Part shown: in pieces, positions 7,358 to 15,903 of the stretch
Position numbering within the stretch: the first letter of the stretch is position 1
Layout of the letters: each line of letters starts with the position of its first letter
From: an uncultured Alphaproteobacteria bacterium
Lineage (GTDB): Bacteria > Pseudomonadota > Alphaproteobacteria > Caulobacterales > Parvularculaceae
Assembly: GCA_937895955.1 (NCBI GenBank)
Contig: CALAZI010000043.1
Coordinates: forward strand, 1-62,921
Direction of reading: 5' to 3'
Length of the DNA stretch: 62,921 nucleotides
Position numbers and translations under genes: made by a program
Notes under the pieces: generated by a model
Seen by the model: only the letters and a program-made list of their open reading frames with translations
Told to the model about the DNA's origin: nothing
Database searches by the model: none

Positions 7358-8671
7358 ATGAGCACGGCAACCGCCCTTAATGCGCCCGCGTCAACGCCGC
7401 CATTCTCGTTTTTCGAGTGGATGGTGGCACGGCGTTACCTCGGCGCGACGAAGTCCGGCAAGGGCGTGTCGCTGATATCGATCATCGCCTTCGGCGGCAT
7501 CCTGCTCGCCGTCGCTGTGCTTATTATCGTCATGTCGGTGATGCAGGGGTTCAGGGCTAAACTTCTTGACCAGCTTCTCGGCGTCAACGGCCACATATTC
7601 GTTCAGAGCGATGCGCCGATTGAAGATTATGAAGCATTGATTGAGCGGCTGCGCGCCGCGCCCGGCGTGACGCAGGCGGTGCCGCTCATTCAGGCGCCGG
7701 TCTATGCGAGCGCCTATAATGAAACCGGCATCATCATGCGCGCCATCAGGAAGGAAGACCTGATGGCGATCAATTATGTCGTCGGCGTCGATCAGGAAAC
7801 AGGGCGCAGCCATGTCGTCGCCGGGTCTTTCGACAATTGGGGGGTCGGCAAGAACGGCGGCAATGAAATCGCGATCGGCAATCGCGTCGCCTGGTCGCTC
7901 GGCGTCGGGCCCGGCGATAAGGTGACGCTGATATCGGGACGCGGCCCCGATACGCCGTTCGGACCGACATTGCAGAAAAAAACCTATACGGTCGGCGCCA
8001 TCTTCGAGGTCGGCAATTCGGAATATGACAGCTTTATCGGATTCATGCCGCTTGAACAGGCGCAGCTTTTCTTCGGATTCGGCGACTCCATCGAACAGAT
8101 TGAAATCAAGGTCGCCGATCCGGAGCGCGTGAAATCCTACAAGCCGGCGCTCGCTGAAATCACGCCCGGCATGTCGCTGCGCGACTGGCAACAGCAGAAC
8201 CAGTCCTATTTCAACGCGCTGCAAACGGAACGCAGCGTCATGCGGCTAATTCTCTTGCTTATCGTCGCCGTCGCCGCGCTCAACATCATCACGGGCCTTA
8301 TCATGCTCGTTAAAGACAAGACGGGAGACATCGCCGTTCTTCGAACGATGGGCGCGACGCAGGGCGCGATCATGCGCATCTTCTTTTTGTCCGGTTCTCT
8401 GATCGGCGTCATCGGGACCATCGCCGGCGCGATCGCAGGCGCGCTCTTTGTCTGGAATATCGATGCGATCGAGACGTTCCTGTCATGGATATTCAACACC
8501 GATCTCTTCCCGGCTGACGTTTATTATTTTAACGCGATCCCGGCGAAGATGCAGTGGCGCGAAGTCGGTCTGATTGTCGGCTGGTCTCTCTTTATGTCCT
8601 TTGTTGCGACGATCTATCCCGCATGGCGCGCCGCGCGGTTGGACCCTGTCGAGGCGCTTCGTTATGAATGA
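7358..8671 (+). CDS. lolC: Lipoprotein-releasing ABC transporter permease (LolC/LolE family)
   Basis: The 437-residue inner-membrane permease starts with the LolC/E hallmark FEWMVARRYLGA and a first transmembrane segment (about 40-65). A MacB-like periplasmic domain (about 70-270) and a C-terminal FtsX block of three segments (about 290-430) follow, ending VEALRYE as in LolC/LolE. The complex extracts mature lipoproteins from the inner membrane and passes them to LolA. Only one permease gene is present, as usual for alphaproteobacteria, where a single LolC/E/F protein serves as homodimer. The ATG at 7358 follows an in-frame GTG by one codon. The stop overlaps the lolD start. Confidence 0.93.
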   Translation: MSTATALNAPASTPPFSFFEWMVARRYLGATKSGKGVSLISIIAFGGILLAVAVLIIVMSVMQGFRAKLLDQLLGVNGHIFVQSDAPIEDYEALIERLRAAPGVTQAVPLIQAPVYASAYNETGIIMRAIRKEDLMAINYVVGVDQETGRSHVVAGSFDNWGVGKNGGNEIAIGNRVAWSLGVGPGDKVTLISGRGPDTPFGPTLQKKTYTVGAIFEVGNSEYDSFIGFMPLEQAQLFFGFGDSIEQIEIKVADPERVKSYKPALAEITPGMSLRDWQQQNQSYFNALQTERSVMRLILLLIVAVAALNIITGLIMLVKDKTGDIAVLRTMGATQGAIMRIFFLSGSLIGVIGTIAGAIAGALFVWNIDAIETFLSWIFNTDLFPADVYYFNAIPAKMQWREVGLIVGWSLFMSFVATIYPAWRAARLDPVEALRYE

Positions 8672-9374
8672 CGCCTCAGCGGCCGACGAAAACATCGTCT
8701 TGCGCCTTCAGGGCGTCGCAAGGCGCTATGGCGATCTTGTCATCCTTCAGCCGTCGGATTTCACGCTGAAACGAAGCGAGACTGTCGCGCTGCTTGGGCC
8801 GTCCGGTTCCGGCAAGTCGTCGCTTCTTCATATCGCCGGCTTGCTCGAAGCGCCGAGCGAGGGCGAGGTTTTTATCGGCGGCGTCGCCACATCGAAACTC
8901 GCGGACGCCGCGAAGACGCGGCTTCGGCGTGATTTTCTTGGCTTCGTCTATCAGTTCCATCATTTGCTGCCGGAGTTCTCCGCGCTTGGGAACGTATCGC
9001 TGCCGCAGCTCATCCGCGGCGCGAGCCGCGCTGACGCGGAGGCGGAGGCCAAGCGTCTGCTGTCGGCGCTCGGGCTTGGCGAACGGCTCGATCACCAGCC
9101 GGGCCAATTGTCCGGCGGCGAACAACAGCGGACGGCGATCGCGCGCGCGCTCGCAAACCACCCTAAGGTTTTGCTTGCGGACGAGCCTACCGGCAATCTC
9201 GACCCCAAAACGTCAGACAAGGTCTTCGAAGCCCTTCTGTCGGTTGTCAGGGCCGAAGGCCTTTCGGCGCTGATTGCGACCCATGATCGCCGTCTCGCCG
9301 CAAAGCTCGATCGCATTATCGCCATTGAAGACCAGCGCCTTGTCGAGGTCGGGCGCCAAGCGCTCGACAGCTGA
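8664..9374 (+). CDS. lolD: Lipoprotein-releasing system ATP-binding protein LolD
   Basis: LolD is the cytoplasmic ATPase of the lipoprotein exporter. The 236-residue protein has Walker A GPSGSGKSS, Q-loop FVYQFHHLLPEF, the ABC signature LSGGEQQRTAIARAL, Walker B VLLADEPTG and the switch His in IATHDRR. The YQFHHLLPEFSALGN stretch is typical of LolD. The ATG at 8664 overlaps the end of lolC by eight bases, consistent with coupled translation. The window encodes many lipoproteins that would be clients, including the tandem family at 14840-15854 and the M13 peptidase at 41562. Confidence 0.95.
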   Translation: MNDASAADENIVLRLQGVARRYGDLVILQPSDFTLKRSETVALLGPSGSGKSSLLHIAGLLEAPSEGEVFIGGVATSKLADAAKTRLRRDFLGFVYQFHHLLPEFSALGNVSLPQLIRGASRADAEAEAKRLLSALGLGERLDHQPGQLSGGEQQRTAIARALANHPKVLLADEPTGNLDPKTSDKVFEALLSVVRAEGLSALIATHDRRLAAKLDRIIAIEDQRLVEVGRQALDS

Positions 9375-9436
9375 CGAAGCCGTTTGGCAAGGTCGTCCGC
9401 CCGCGGCATAATCGCCGCAGGGAAGGGAGGGTCTGC

Positions 9437-10981
9437 ATGGGTTGGAACCGGCCGATCGTTCATGCGCCGACGCTGTCGGGCGTAATCGAAGAGCAGGCGA
9501 GGCTTCAGCCGGACAGGCTGGCGCTCACATTTGAGGGCCGCTCATGGACCTATAAGGAACTCAACGCCTGGAGCGATCAGGCGGCGCAGGCGCTGATCGC
9601 ATGCGGATTGAAGCGCGGCGACCGGCTTTGCTGGCTTGCCCGCAATCTGGCGGCGTTCTGGCCGAGCTTGATCGGCGCGTCGAAAATCGGCGCCGTGATG
9701 ACGCCGGTGAACTGGCGTCTCGCCCCGGCCGAGATCGCGCAGATCATATCCGACGCTGCGCCGAAACTGTTTGTCGGCGAGAAAATGTTTGTCGATCCGT
9801 TGCGCGCTGTCGACGATTTTGAAATGCCGCGGACGATGCTTCTTGAAGCGGAAGGCGACGACAATTTTGAATGCCTGATCGCCGCACAAGAGGCGGTTCG
9901 GCCGGACTTCTCGCCGGCGCGCGACGATGTCGTCGTGCAGCTATACACAAGCGGCACGACCGGCCTGCCGAAAGGCGTCGTACTCTCAAACCGTTGCTAT
10001 CATGAAATCGGCGACGCAGGAATCGCCGCTGGCGTCTTGACGCCTCAACATGATGAAGAGGCGGCGTTGCACGCGCTGCCGCATTTTCATATTGCGGGCG
10101 TCAACTTCGGATTTATGGCCTGGACGAGATCGATGCCGGTCATCCAGCATCGCCAGTTTGATCCCGCGGCGATCGTCAGGGAGGCGCAGGCGGGAACGCC
10201 GCTCAATTCTTTTTTCGTGCCGGCGATGATCATGATGATCCTGCAGGCGGCGAAAGCCGCAGGCGCGCCGGTCGATAAGTTCGCCAATGTCAGTTATGGC
10301 GCGGCGCCGATGCCCGAAACGCTTCTCGATGCGGCGATGGCGGCGATGCCGCATGCGCGCTTTTCGCAATTTTACGGCATGACGGAGACGACAGGCGGGC
10401 TAAGCGTCCTTGCGCCTGAGGAGCATGCTAAGGGCCGTAAACAGCGCGTTTCCGCCGGCAAGCCGCTGCCCGGTTGCGAAGTGAAGATTGTCGATCCTGA
10501 AACGCGCAAGGAAGCGCCGCAAGGCGAGGTCGGGGAAATCATCATGCGCGCGCCCTTCATCATGGAGGGGTACTGGAACAAGCCTGACGCGACGCACGCC
10601 GTCTTGCGCGACGGTTGGTATTCGACCGGCGATGCGGGCCGTTTCGACGAGAACGGATTTCTTTACGTTGTCGACCGCGTGAAGGACATGATTATCTCGG
10701 GCGGCGAGAACATCTATCCGGCTGAGCTTGAAAACATCCTCGCCGGCCACCCGGCGATTCTTGAAGCCGCAATCGTCGGCCTGCCTGATGAAAAATGGGG
10801 CGAGCTTGTGCGCGCCTTCATCGTCAGGAGGCCGGGCGCGCAGCTTTCCACCGAGGAAGTCGTCGACTTTTTGAAGCCGAAAATCGCCAGTTTCAAATTG
10901 CCAAAAAAGATCGACTTCCTTGACGCGCTGCCGCGCAATCCGTCGGGCAAAATTCTTAAAACCGCGCTCAGAAAGCTCTAA
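9437..10981 (+). CDS. Acyl-CoA synthetase, AMP-binding family (long-chain fatty acid--CoA ligase-like)
   Basis: The 514-residue ANL-superfamily enzyme has the P-loop LYTSGTTGLPKGVVLSN (about 170-186), the adenine motif YGMTETTGG (about 313-321), WYSTGDAGRF, the hinge VDRVKDMIISGGENIYPAE and the catalytic lysine motif NPSGKILKTALR at the end. It activates a carboxylic acid to acyl-CoA via an acyl-adenylate. The hinge and C-terminus resemble fatty acyl-CoA ligases rather than acetyl-CoA synthetase; chain length cannot be told. A good ribosome site (GGGAGG) precedes the ATG. With the two acyl-CoA dehydrogenases nearby it suggests a fatty acid or acyl degradation group. It ends overlapping the stop of the esterase gene. 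Confidence 0.87.
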   Translation: MGWNRPIVHAPTLSGVIEEQARLQPDRLALTFEGRSWTYKELNAWSDQAAQALIACGLKRGDRLCWLARNLAAFWPSLIGASKIGAVMTPVNWRLAPAEIAQIISDAAPKLFVGEKMFVDPLRAVDDFEMPRTMLLEAEGDDNFECLIAAQEAVRPDFSPARDDVVVQLYTSGTTGLPKGVVLSNRCYHEIGDAGIAAGVLTPQHDEEAALHALPHFHIAGVNFGFMAWTRSMPVIQHRQFDPAAIVREAQAGTPLNSFFVPAMIMMILQAAKAAGAPVDKFANVSYGAAPMPETLLDAAMAAMPHARFSQFYGMTETTGGLSVLAPEEHAKGRKQRVSAGKPLPGCEVKIVDPETRKEAPQGEVGEIIMRAPFIMEGYWNKPDATHAVLRDGWYSTGDAGRFDENGFLYVVDRVKDMIISGGENIYPAELENILAGHPAILEAAIVGLPDEKWGELVRAFIVRRPGAQLSTEEVVDFLKPKIASFKLPKKIDFLDALPRNPSGKILKTALRKL

Positions 10982-12171
10982 TCGCCCGCCTCGGCTTTTT
11001 TCGCCTTTATGCGCGCCACACCCGCGTTCAGCCGGTCAAGATGGATCGCGTTCGGATGCAGTCCATCGCGCTTGGCGATCATGATCGCGCGTTCATACTC
11101 GCTTATCGCTTGATTGAATTCGCCAGCGTTTTCATGAACCTGCGCCGCGAATGCTGCGAAGTTTGCGTTTTCAGCGTGATATTTTTTTGCGCGCTTGATG
11201 ACGGCGAGACCGGCCTCTGGGCGGTCGCTGTGGGAAAGACGGATCGCTGCAATCCCGAAATCGAACCAGGAAGGGAAAAAACGAAAACCGAGCGCACTTT
11301 CTTTCTCGTCAAACCACGAATTCACGCCTGCGGCGCCATTCGCTTCACCTGCTTGACGCGCTTCTTCAGCAAAGCCGAAGGCCGGGAAAAGTTTCATCAT
11401 TCCAGCATTGAGGCCGCCGGTGAAATTCCAGAAATGATCGGCCTTCGGCATGATGTCGAACGACCAGTCAAGCGAAGCTGGCGCATTCGCTTCGAACAAT
11501 TCGGCAAGCTCGCGGCTTGACGGCGTCGTCGGCCCGCCATCGCCTTCACCAACCGCGATATACACAAATGAGTTGAAATCGGTATTTGATCCAAAGAGCG
11601 CCGAAGCCTCTTCAAACAAAACGCGGTCAGCGACCCATGAGCTTGGGCTTAGAGCAATGAAAGCTTTAAAAAATTCCGGCTCTTGAAAGAAGGCATGGAG
11701 GGCGAATACGCCGCCGAATGAATGTCCGATTAAAACGCGATCGTCAGACGATGAATATTTTTCATCGACAAGCGGCGCCCAATCGTTTTGAACGAACGCG
11801 AGAAAGGCGTCCGCCTCGCCGCTGTCATCATAATCGCTGTCGGATCGCGGCAGAAAATCGCGGTTTCGATTAACGTTTCTAACGCCTGTGACGATAACTG
11901 GCGGTATCGCGCCATTATCGGTCAAAAAGTCGAACGCTGCAGCGACAAGTTCGAAATTCCACTCGGCGTCAGTAACGAAAACGACCGGCAAGGGGCCGTC
12001 TCCGCGATAATTGGGTGGAGTGCGGACGAAAATCTCGCGCTTTTCCCCTAACGCTGTCGAATTGACGGTATGACGCTGCGTCCGGTCTGCGGCGTCGATC
12101 GTGTCGGCTGAGGCGGACTGGAGCGAGATGAAAGCGACGAATAAGACCGTGTATGCCGGGATTGCGCGCAT
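10978..12171 (-). CDS. Exported esterase (PF00756 alpha/beta hydrolase) with C-terminal TPR-like helices
   Basis: The 397-residue protein has a signal peptide (about 1-22). The alpha/beta hydrolase domain (about 30-270) shows the nucleophile elbow GHSFGG, a later acidic region GEGDGG and the candidate catalytic His in KADHFWNF, as in the esterase D / enterochelin esterase family. The last 110 residues are helical and look like TPR repeats (ENAGEFNQAISEYERAIMIAK). Similar proteins act as secreted or periplasmic esterases; the substrate is unknown. A GAGAGG ribosome site precedes the ATG. A near-perfect 18-base palindrome lies 24 bases upstream (12195-12212). Confidence 0.8.
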   Translation of the reverse strand: MRAIPAYTVLFVAFISLQSASADTIDAADRTQRHTVNSTALGEKREIFVRTPPNYRGDGPLPVVFVTDAEWNFELVAAAFDFLTDNGAIPPVIVTGVRNVNRNRDFLPRSDSDYDDSGEADAFLAFVQNDWAPLVDEKYSSSDDRVLIGHSFGGVFALHAFFQEPEFFKAFIALSPSSWVADRVLFEEASALFGSNTDFNSFVYIAVGEGDGGPTTPSSRELAELFEANAPASLDWSFDIMPKADHFWNFTGGLNAGMMKLFPAFGFAEEARQAGEANGAAGVNSWFDEKESALGFRFFPSWFDFGIAAIRLSHSDRPEAGLAVIKRAKKYHAENANFAAFAAQVHENAGEFNQAISEYERAIMIAKRDGLHPNAIHLDRLNAGVARIKAKKAEAGD

Positions 12172-12194
12172 AGGGACCTCTCTATTCCGAGAAA

Positions 12195-12212
12195 ATGCTA
12201 CATATGTAACAT
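12195..12212. promoter_or_regulatory. Candidate operator, 18-base palindrome with one mismatched pair
   Basis: ATGCTACATATGTAACAT reads as its own reverse complement except for one pair (8 of 9 pairs match; the core TACATATGTA is perfect). It lies 24 bases upstream of the esterase start and 47 bases below the stop of the acyl-CoA dehydrogenase gene on the same strand. The size and symmetry fit a dimeric repressor site. No regulator is assigned. Confidence 0.45.
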
Positions 12213-12258
12213 CCGGAGGACCACCCTGTTTCGCTCACGTGTTCGTTATCATGACGCA

Positions 12259-13431
12259 TTAAAGCCCGGACTGACGCGCGGCGAGATCGAGCATGATCTC
12301 TTCCGAGCCGCCGCCGATCGCCATCACGCGCACTTCGCGATAGATGCGCTCGACGCGGCAGCCGCGCATAAAGCCGGCGCCGCCTAAAATCTGCATCGCC
12401 TCGCGCGCGCAGAATTCCATCGTTCGCGTCGCCTGCACCTTTAGGAGCGACAATTCGGCGACCGGCGTCTCGCCTCTTTTGACGCGCCATGCGCAATTGT
12501 CGAGCAGCGCCGTCGAGGCGTGAACTTGCCGCAGCATTTCAGCGAATTTGTGACGGATCACCTGATGCTTTGCGAGCGGCTTGCCGAAGGTTTCGCGGTC
12601 CAGCGCCCAGGCTGCGGCGTCTTCTATGCAAACCCGCGCGAAGGCGATCGCTTGCGCCGCCATGCCGAGGCGTTCGCCGTTGAAATTGGCGACGATGCCG
12701 GCGAAGCCGAAATTCTCGGCGCCGATCAAATTCGCGGCGGGGACGCGCACGTCTTCAAAATGTATGGTCGCGGTGTCAGACATCCACCAGCCCATTTTGT
12801 CGAGCTTCGTGCGCGTGACGCCGGGGCTATCCGCTTCGATCAACAGGAACGACAGACCGCCGGCGCCGGCCGCGCCGGTCCGCGCCGCGACGGTGAGATA
12901 ATCGGCGCGCATGCCTGTCGTGATGAAGGTCTTTTCGCCGCTGACGATATAATGATCGCCGTCGCGGACCGCTTTCGTCCGGATATTGGCGACGTCGGAT
13001 CCGCCGGACGGTTCGGTGACGCAGAGCGCGATCAGTTTTTTCCCGGCGATGACGTCGGGCGCGATGCTCGCCTTCAATTCATCCGATCCGAGCGCGATGA
13101 TCGGCGGCAGGCCTATGCCGTGCGTCATCAGACCGGCGATAAGCCCGCCCGAACCGGCGCGCGCCAGCTCCTCCGATGCGATGATGGAATGAAAAACATC
13201 GACCCCGTCGCTGACGCCGCCATATTCCGCCGGGTAGCCGAGGCCGATCAGACCGATCTCGGCGGCGCGCCTGTGCAATTCGCGGGGGAATTTCCCTTCC
13301 TCGTCCCAGGCGTTCACATGCGGCGCGATCTCCCGTTCGACGAAGGCGCGCACGGTTTTACGCCACGCCTCGTGATCCTCGGTCAAATGAGGTGAGGGCA
13401 GGCGCGTTGCGTCAAAGGAAAGCGGTCGCAT
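12259..13431 (-). CDS. Acyl-CoA dehydrogenase family protein
   Basis: The 390-residue flavoenzyme has the N-terminal helical domain (about 10-120), the middle beta domain with CVTEPSGGSDVANI and GEKTFITTG, and the C-terminal domain ending RIYREVRVMAIGGGSEEIM. These are signatures of FAD-dependent acyl-CoA dehydrogenases, which form a 2,3-double bond in acyl-CoA. The usual YEGT catalytic motif reads IGGGSEEI here, as in many family members in which the base sits elsewhere, so the substrate class cannot be assigned. The ATG at 13431 is preferred to an upstream TTG. It is divergent from the GST gene with a 72-base gap. Confidence 0.9.
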   Translation of the reverse strand: MRPLSFDATRLPSPHLTEDHEAWRKTVRAFVEREIAPHVNAWDEEGKFPRELHRRAAEIGLIGLGYPAEYGGVSDGVDVFHSIIASEELARAGSGGLIAGLMTHGIGLPPIIALGSDELKASIAPDVIAGKKLIALCVTEPSGGSDVANIRTKAVRDGDHYIVSGEKTFITTGMRADYLTVAARTGAAGAGGLSFLLIEADSPGVTRTKLDKMGWWMSDTATIHFEDVRVPAANLIGAENFGFAGIVANFNGERLGMAAQAIAFARVCIEDAAAWALDRETFGKPLAKHQVIRHKFAEMLRQVHASTALLDNCAWRVKRGETPVAELSLLKVQATRTMEFCAREAMQILGGAGFMRGCRVERIYREVRVMAIGGGSEEIMLDLAARQSGL

Positions 13432-13503
13432 GGCGCCGCAATCTCTTGCCAATCCGCACCGGCGTCAACAAAGTCGCGCAGGTCAAACGGGAAGGGATGC
13501 GCG

Positions 13504-14112
13504 ATGAAGCTCTATCATTGCCAGGGCGCGCGATCGCTGCGATGCGTCTGGGCGCTCGAGGAAATGGGCCTCGACTACGAAATCGAAACGCTGCCGTTTC
13601 CGCCGCGCGTGTTCGCCAAGCATTACAAGGAAGTCAATCCTCTCGGCACCGTGCCGGCCCTGATCGACGGCGATGTCATGCTGACGGAGAGTTCCGGCAT
13701 CTGTCATTATCTTGCTGAGAAATACGGCCCAACATCGCTTGCGGTGAAGCCCGATGAGCCTGATTACGGCGCCTATCTCAACTGGATGTACCGATCGGAT
13801 GCGACCCTTACTTTTCCCCTGACGATCGTATTCCGCTATTCGGCGCTTGAGCCTGAAGACCGACGCTTGCCGCAAGCGGCTGCGGATTATCGCAAATGGT
13901 TTTTGGGCCGCTGGTCGTCAGCGGAGGAGTGGCTTGAAGGGCGAGAATATCTTTGTGCGGATCGTTTCACCATGGCTGACATCTGTGTCGGTTTCGCTAT
14001 TGATTTCGCGCTTGCAATCGGGGTTTCCGAGGCGCTGACGCCGAACGTCGATCGCTGGCGCCGAAGCATAACTGATCGTCCTGCCTATCAGCGGTCGTCA
14101 AGTCTTAAATAG
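13504..14112 (+). CDS. Glutathione S-transferase family protein
   Basis: The 202-residue protein has the thioredoxin-like N-terminal domain (KLYHCQGARSLRCVWALEE, with the cis-Pro loop GTVPALIDGD and SSGICHYLAEKYG) and a helical C-terminal domain (about 85-195) with the N-capping motif FTMADICVGFAIDFAL. These are GST signatures. The family conjugates or isomerises electrophiles with glutathione in the cytoplasm; subclass is not clear. A purine-rich GGGAAGGG lies before the ATG. It is transcribed away from the acyl-CoA dehydrogenase gene. Confidence 0.9.
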   Translation: MKLYHCQGARSLRCVWALEEMGLDYEIETLPFPPRVFAKHYKEVNPLGTVPALIDGDVMLTESSGICHYLAEKYGPTSLAVKPDEPDYGAYLNWMYRSDATLTFPLTIVFRYSALEPEDRRLPQAAADYRKWFLGRWSSAEEWLEGREYLCADRFTMADICVGFAIDFALAIGVSEALTPNVDRWRRSITDRPAYQRSSSLK

Positions 14113-14227
14113 TCAACGCGGATCGGGAAATGCATCGGCGGACGCAGTTGCGCCGTACAGGATATGCTTGCAGTCTCCATGTAACAAAAGGAATCCGGAA
14201 AAAATAAATTTTCGACTGGACGCGACG

Positions 14228-14617
14228 ATGAAATTTTCATGCAAGCTGATTGGCATTTCTTTGATCGTGTTGCTCGGCGTCGATTGCGCGACTTAAAGAG
14301 GCGGCCAACGCATGGGCGGCATGTCGGCGGATGACCAAAAGCTTGCTGAAGACGCTCAAAAAAAACAGCGATGTCGATGGAGAAAAGTCTCTCTCGACGC
14401 GGCAATGGACCGATATCGCTATCATTCCGTCAAGCTCATGGACGATGAAAGAGGCGAAACCAAAATCATCTGCAAATGGCTTATTCCCAAAGGAATAAAA
14501 TTTGCTCAGAAAATCTGCAGAACAAAAGAAGAGTGGACGGAAACGCGGAGCTGGTCTCAACGAAATGAAAGGGATATTCAGCGCGACAACACTAACGCGA
14601 AATGTCCCGGATGCTGA
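14228..14617 (+). pseudogene. Broken first copy of the tandem small lipoprotein family (in-frame stop)
   Basis: The reading frame from ATG 14228 starts with a signal-peptide-like MKFSCKLIGISLIVLLG ending in DCAT, then hits TAA at 14294-14296, exactly where the paralogues at 14840 and 15468 have their lipidated Cys region (GCAT and GCVT). The same frame then stays open from after the stop to 14617 and encodes the family body: SLDAAMDRYRYHSVKLMDDE, ETKIICKW, KICRTKEEWTE and a final KCPGC. So the whole gene is present in one frame apart from a single stop codon. A body-only protein could still be made from the ATG at 14312 but would lack export. Most likely a recent pseudogene. Confidence 0.75.
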
Positions 14618-14772
14618 GCCGTTTAAGATGAGAACCATTCTAGTGGGCAGGCCTTGTTTTTCGGCAATGAGTGGGCGTGGTGTATTGCAAACCGCTTGCT
14701 AAGCCATACTTGCAGGTCGCAGAGACCTTGTGTTTTCGCCCTGCTGGTCGGGGTGGTCCTTTTGAACGTCCG

Positions 14773-14787
14773 GTGATATTATATCAC
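14773..14787. promoter_or_regulatory. Candidate operator, perfect 15-base palindrome GTGATAT-T-ATATCAC
   Basis: Seven-base arms GTGATAT and ATATCAC flank a single T. The AT-rich centre could overlap a -10 element. It ends 52 bases before the ATG of the second lipoprotein copy (14840). The same palindrome is not seen before the other two copies. Confidence 0.5.
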
Positions 14788-14839
14788 TCAGGGAGCCTTT
14801 TAGGCTGTCGTCAAGAAAATAGTAACTGGATGGAGTCAC

Positions 14840-15208
14840 ATGCAATTCAAGCTAATGGCCGCGCTTTTCGCAGGCGCGCTAGTTGCGGGTTGTGCGACGG
14901 CTGAACAAACAGCAGCGCGCGAAGCCGCCACCCAGCAACGACTGGCTGCAGTCAAGGCTGAAGCGGGCGAAGAAAAGGTTTCGCTCAACGCCTCTCTCGA
15001 AGAATATGGCAAGATGACGCTCCTGGACGATGAGACCGGCGAGGAGAAGATTATCTGTAAATACCAGCGCGTGACCGGATCAAGGTTCGGCAAGAAAACA
15101 TGTGCAACGCCGAGAGAGTGGGAACAGCTTCGCCGCGATTCGCGTGAAAATACGGAGGAGACGCAGCGCAATATGGACGCAAGATGTCCTGGCGGCGGGG
15201 TATGCTGA
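14840..15208 (+). CDS. Small lipoprotein, tandem family copy 2
   Basis: The 122-residue protein has a lipoprotein signal peptide with lipobox VAGC (Cys about residue 18), then a helical charged region and the family core SLNASLEEYGKMTLLDDE, EKIICKY, GSRFGKKTCATPREWEQLRR, ending RCPGGGVC. Four cysteines lie in the mature body, so disulfides are likely in the periplasm. The CKY...TGSRFG...CATPREW pattern resembles small exported proteins found in other alphaproteobacteria, with no known function. The SD-like GGATGGAG stands four bases before the ATG. Near-identical in sequence to copy 3 (15468), and a broken copy lies upstream. Confidence 0.78.
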   Translation: MQFKLMAALFAGALVAGCATAEQTAAREAATQQRLAAVKAEAGEEKVSLNASLEEYGKMTLLDDETGEEKIICKYQRVTGSRFGKKTCATPREWEQLRRDSRENTEETQRNMDARCPGGGVC

Positions 15209-15305
15209 CGCTGTAATGGGCAGCCGCCGCTTCTGGCTGAGTTTGGTTGAAGCGTTGCCCGCTAGGAAGGCAGGCGACGTTTTTCGCTAGGAAAAATTTT
15301 GACCA

Positions 15306-15339
15306 GCTGGTGAGACGATGTCGCCAGCCGGCTTTTTTT
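15306..15339 (+). terminator. Rho-independent terminator after lipoprotein copy 2
   Basis: GCTGGTGA (15306-15313) pairs with TCGCCAGC (15321-15328) around a seven-base loop, with one G-T pair; CGGC and then seven T follow (15333-15339). It separates copy 2 from copy 3, so the copies are likely transcribed separately. Confidence 0.6.
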
Positions 15340-15467
15340 GTTTAATTTCAGGCTGCATCATTTTGAAGCCGACGATCATGAAAGTGACGCTTAGCGACTG
15401 TGGTGCGCTTGGCGGTCTTGTGTTCAAATGTCTCAGAAGTGCTGCAATTATTCTAGACAAGTGAATC

Positions 15468-15854
15468 ATGACGCGAGGATTTCTGACCGCGCTGTCATTT
15501 TCCTTGCTGGCCGCCGGATGCGTGACCACTGAGCGAACGGAGGCCTATCGTGCGCAGTCCCTCCAGCGCCTTGCCGATGTGAAGGAGACGAATGGCGATC
15601 AGAAAGCATCGCTTAACGCCTCTCTTGAAGAATATGGAAAGGTGACGCTCCTCGACGATGAAACCGGCGAGGAAAAGATCATCTGCAAATATGAAAAAAC
15701 AACCGGATCGCGGTTCGGCCGAAAAATCTGCGCGACGCCGCGCGAGTGGGATCAAAAGCGCATTGACTCGCAGGAAAACGCAAGGAAAACGCAGCGCAGC
15801 ATGAATGCGCGCTGTCCTGCGAACGGTACGGGCGGCACGCCCGGGGCTTGCTGA
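15468..15854 (+). CDS. Small lipoprotein, tandem family copy 3
   Basis: The 128-residue product has a lipobox AAGC (Cys about residue 18), a helical region and the family core SLNASLEEYGKVTLLDDE, EKIICKY, GSRFGRKICATPREWDQKR, then a short Gly/Thr-rich tail ending GAC. In the 28-codon core from TCG (Ser) to TAT (Tyr) it differs from copy 2 by nine synonymous changes and one Met/Val change, which points to selection for the protein sequence. Role unknown; the protein is expected at the periplasmic face of a membrane. It has its own upstream region after a terminator. Confidence 0.78.
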   Translation: MTRGFLTALSFSLLAAGCVTTERTEAYRAQSLQRLADVKETNGDQKASLNASLEEYGKVTLLDDETGEEKIICKYEKTTGSRFGRKICATPREWDQKRIDSQENARKTQRSMNARCPANGTGGTPGAC

Positions 15855-15903
15855 TTTAGCGGTGTTTTTCAGTGAGTTTCGGCGATTCTAATGCCGAGCT
15901 TTC

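Noticed and set aside
6483..7370. Open frame antisense to proS
   Set aside because: Covers conserved ProRS domains on the other strand and lacks any protein-family pattern.
14502..14904. Two small plus-strand frames between lipoprotein copies 1 and 2
   Set aside because: They overlap the family body or its upstream region in another frame, without family match or ribosome site.
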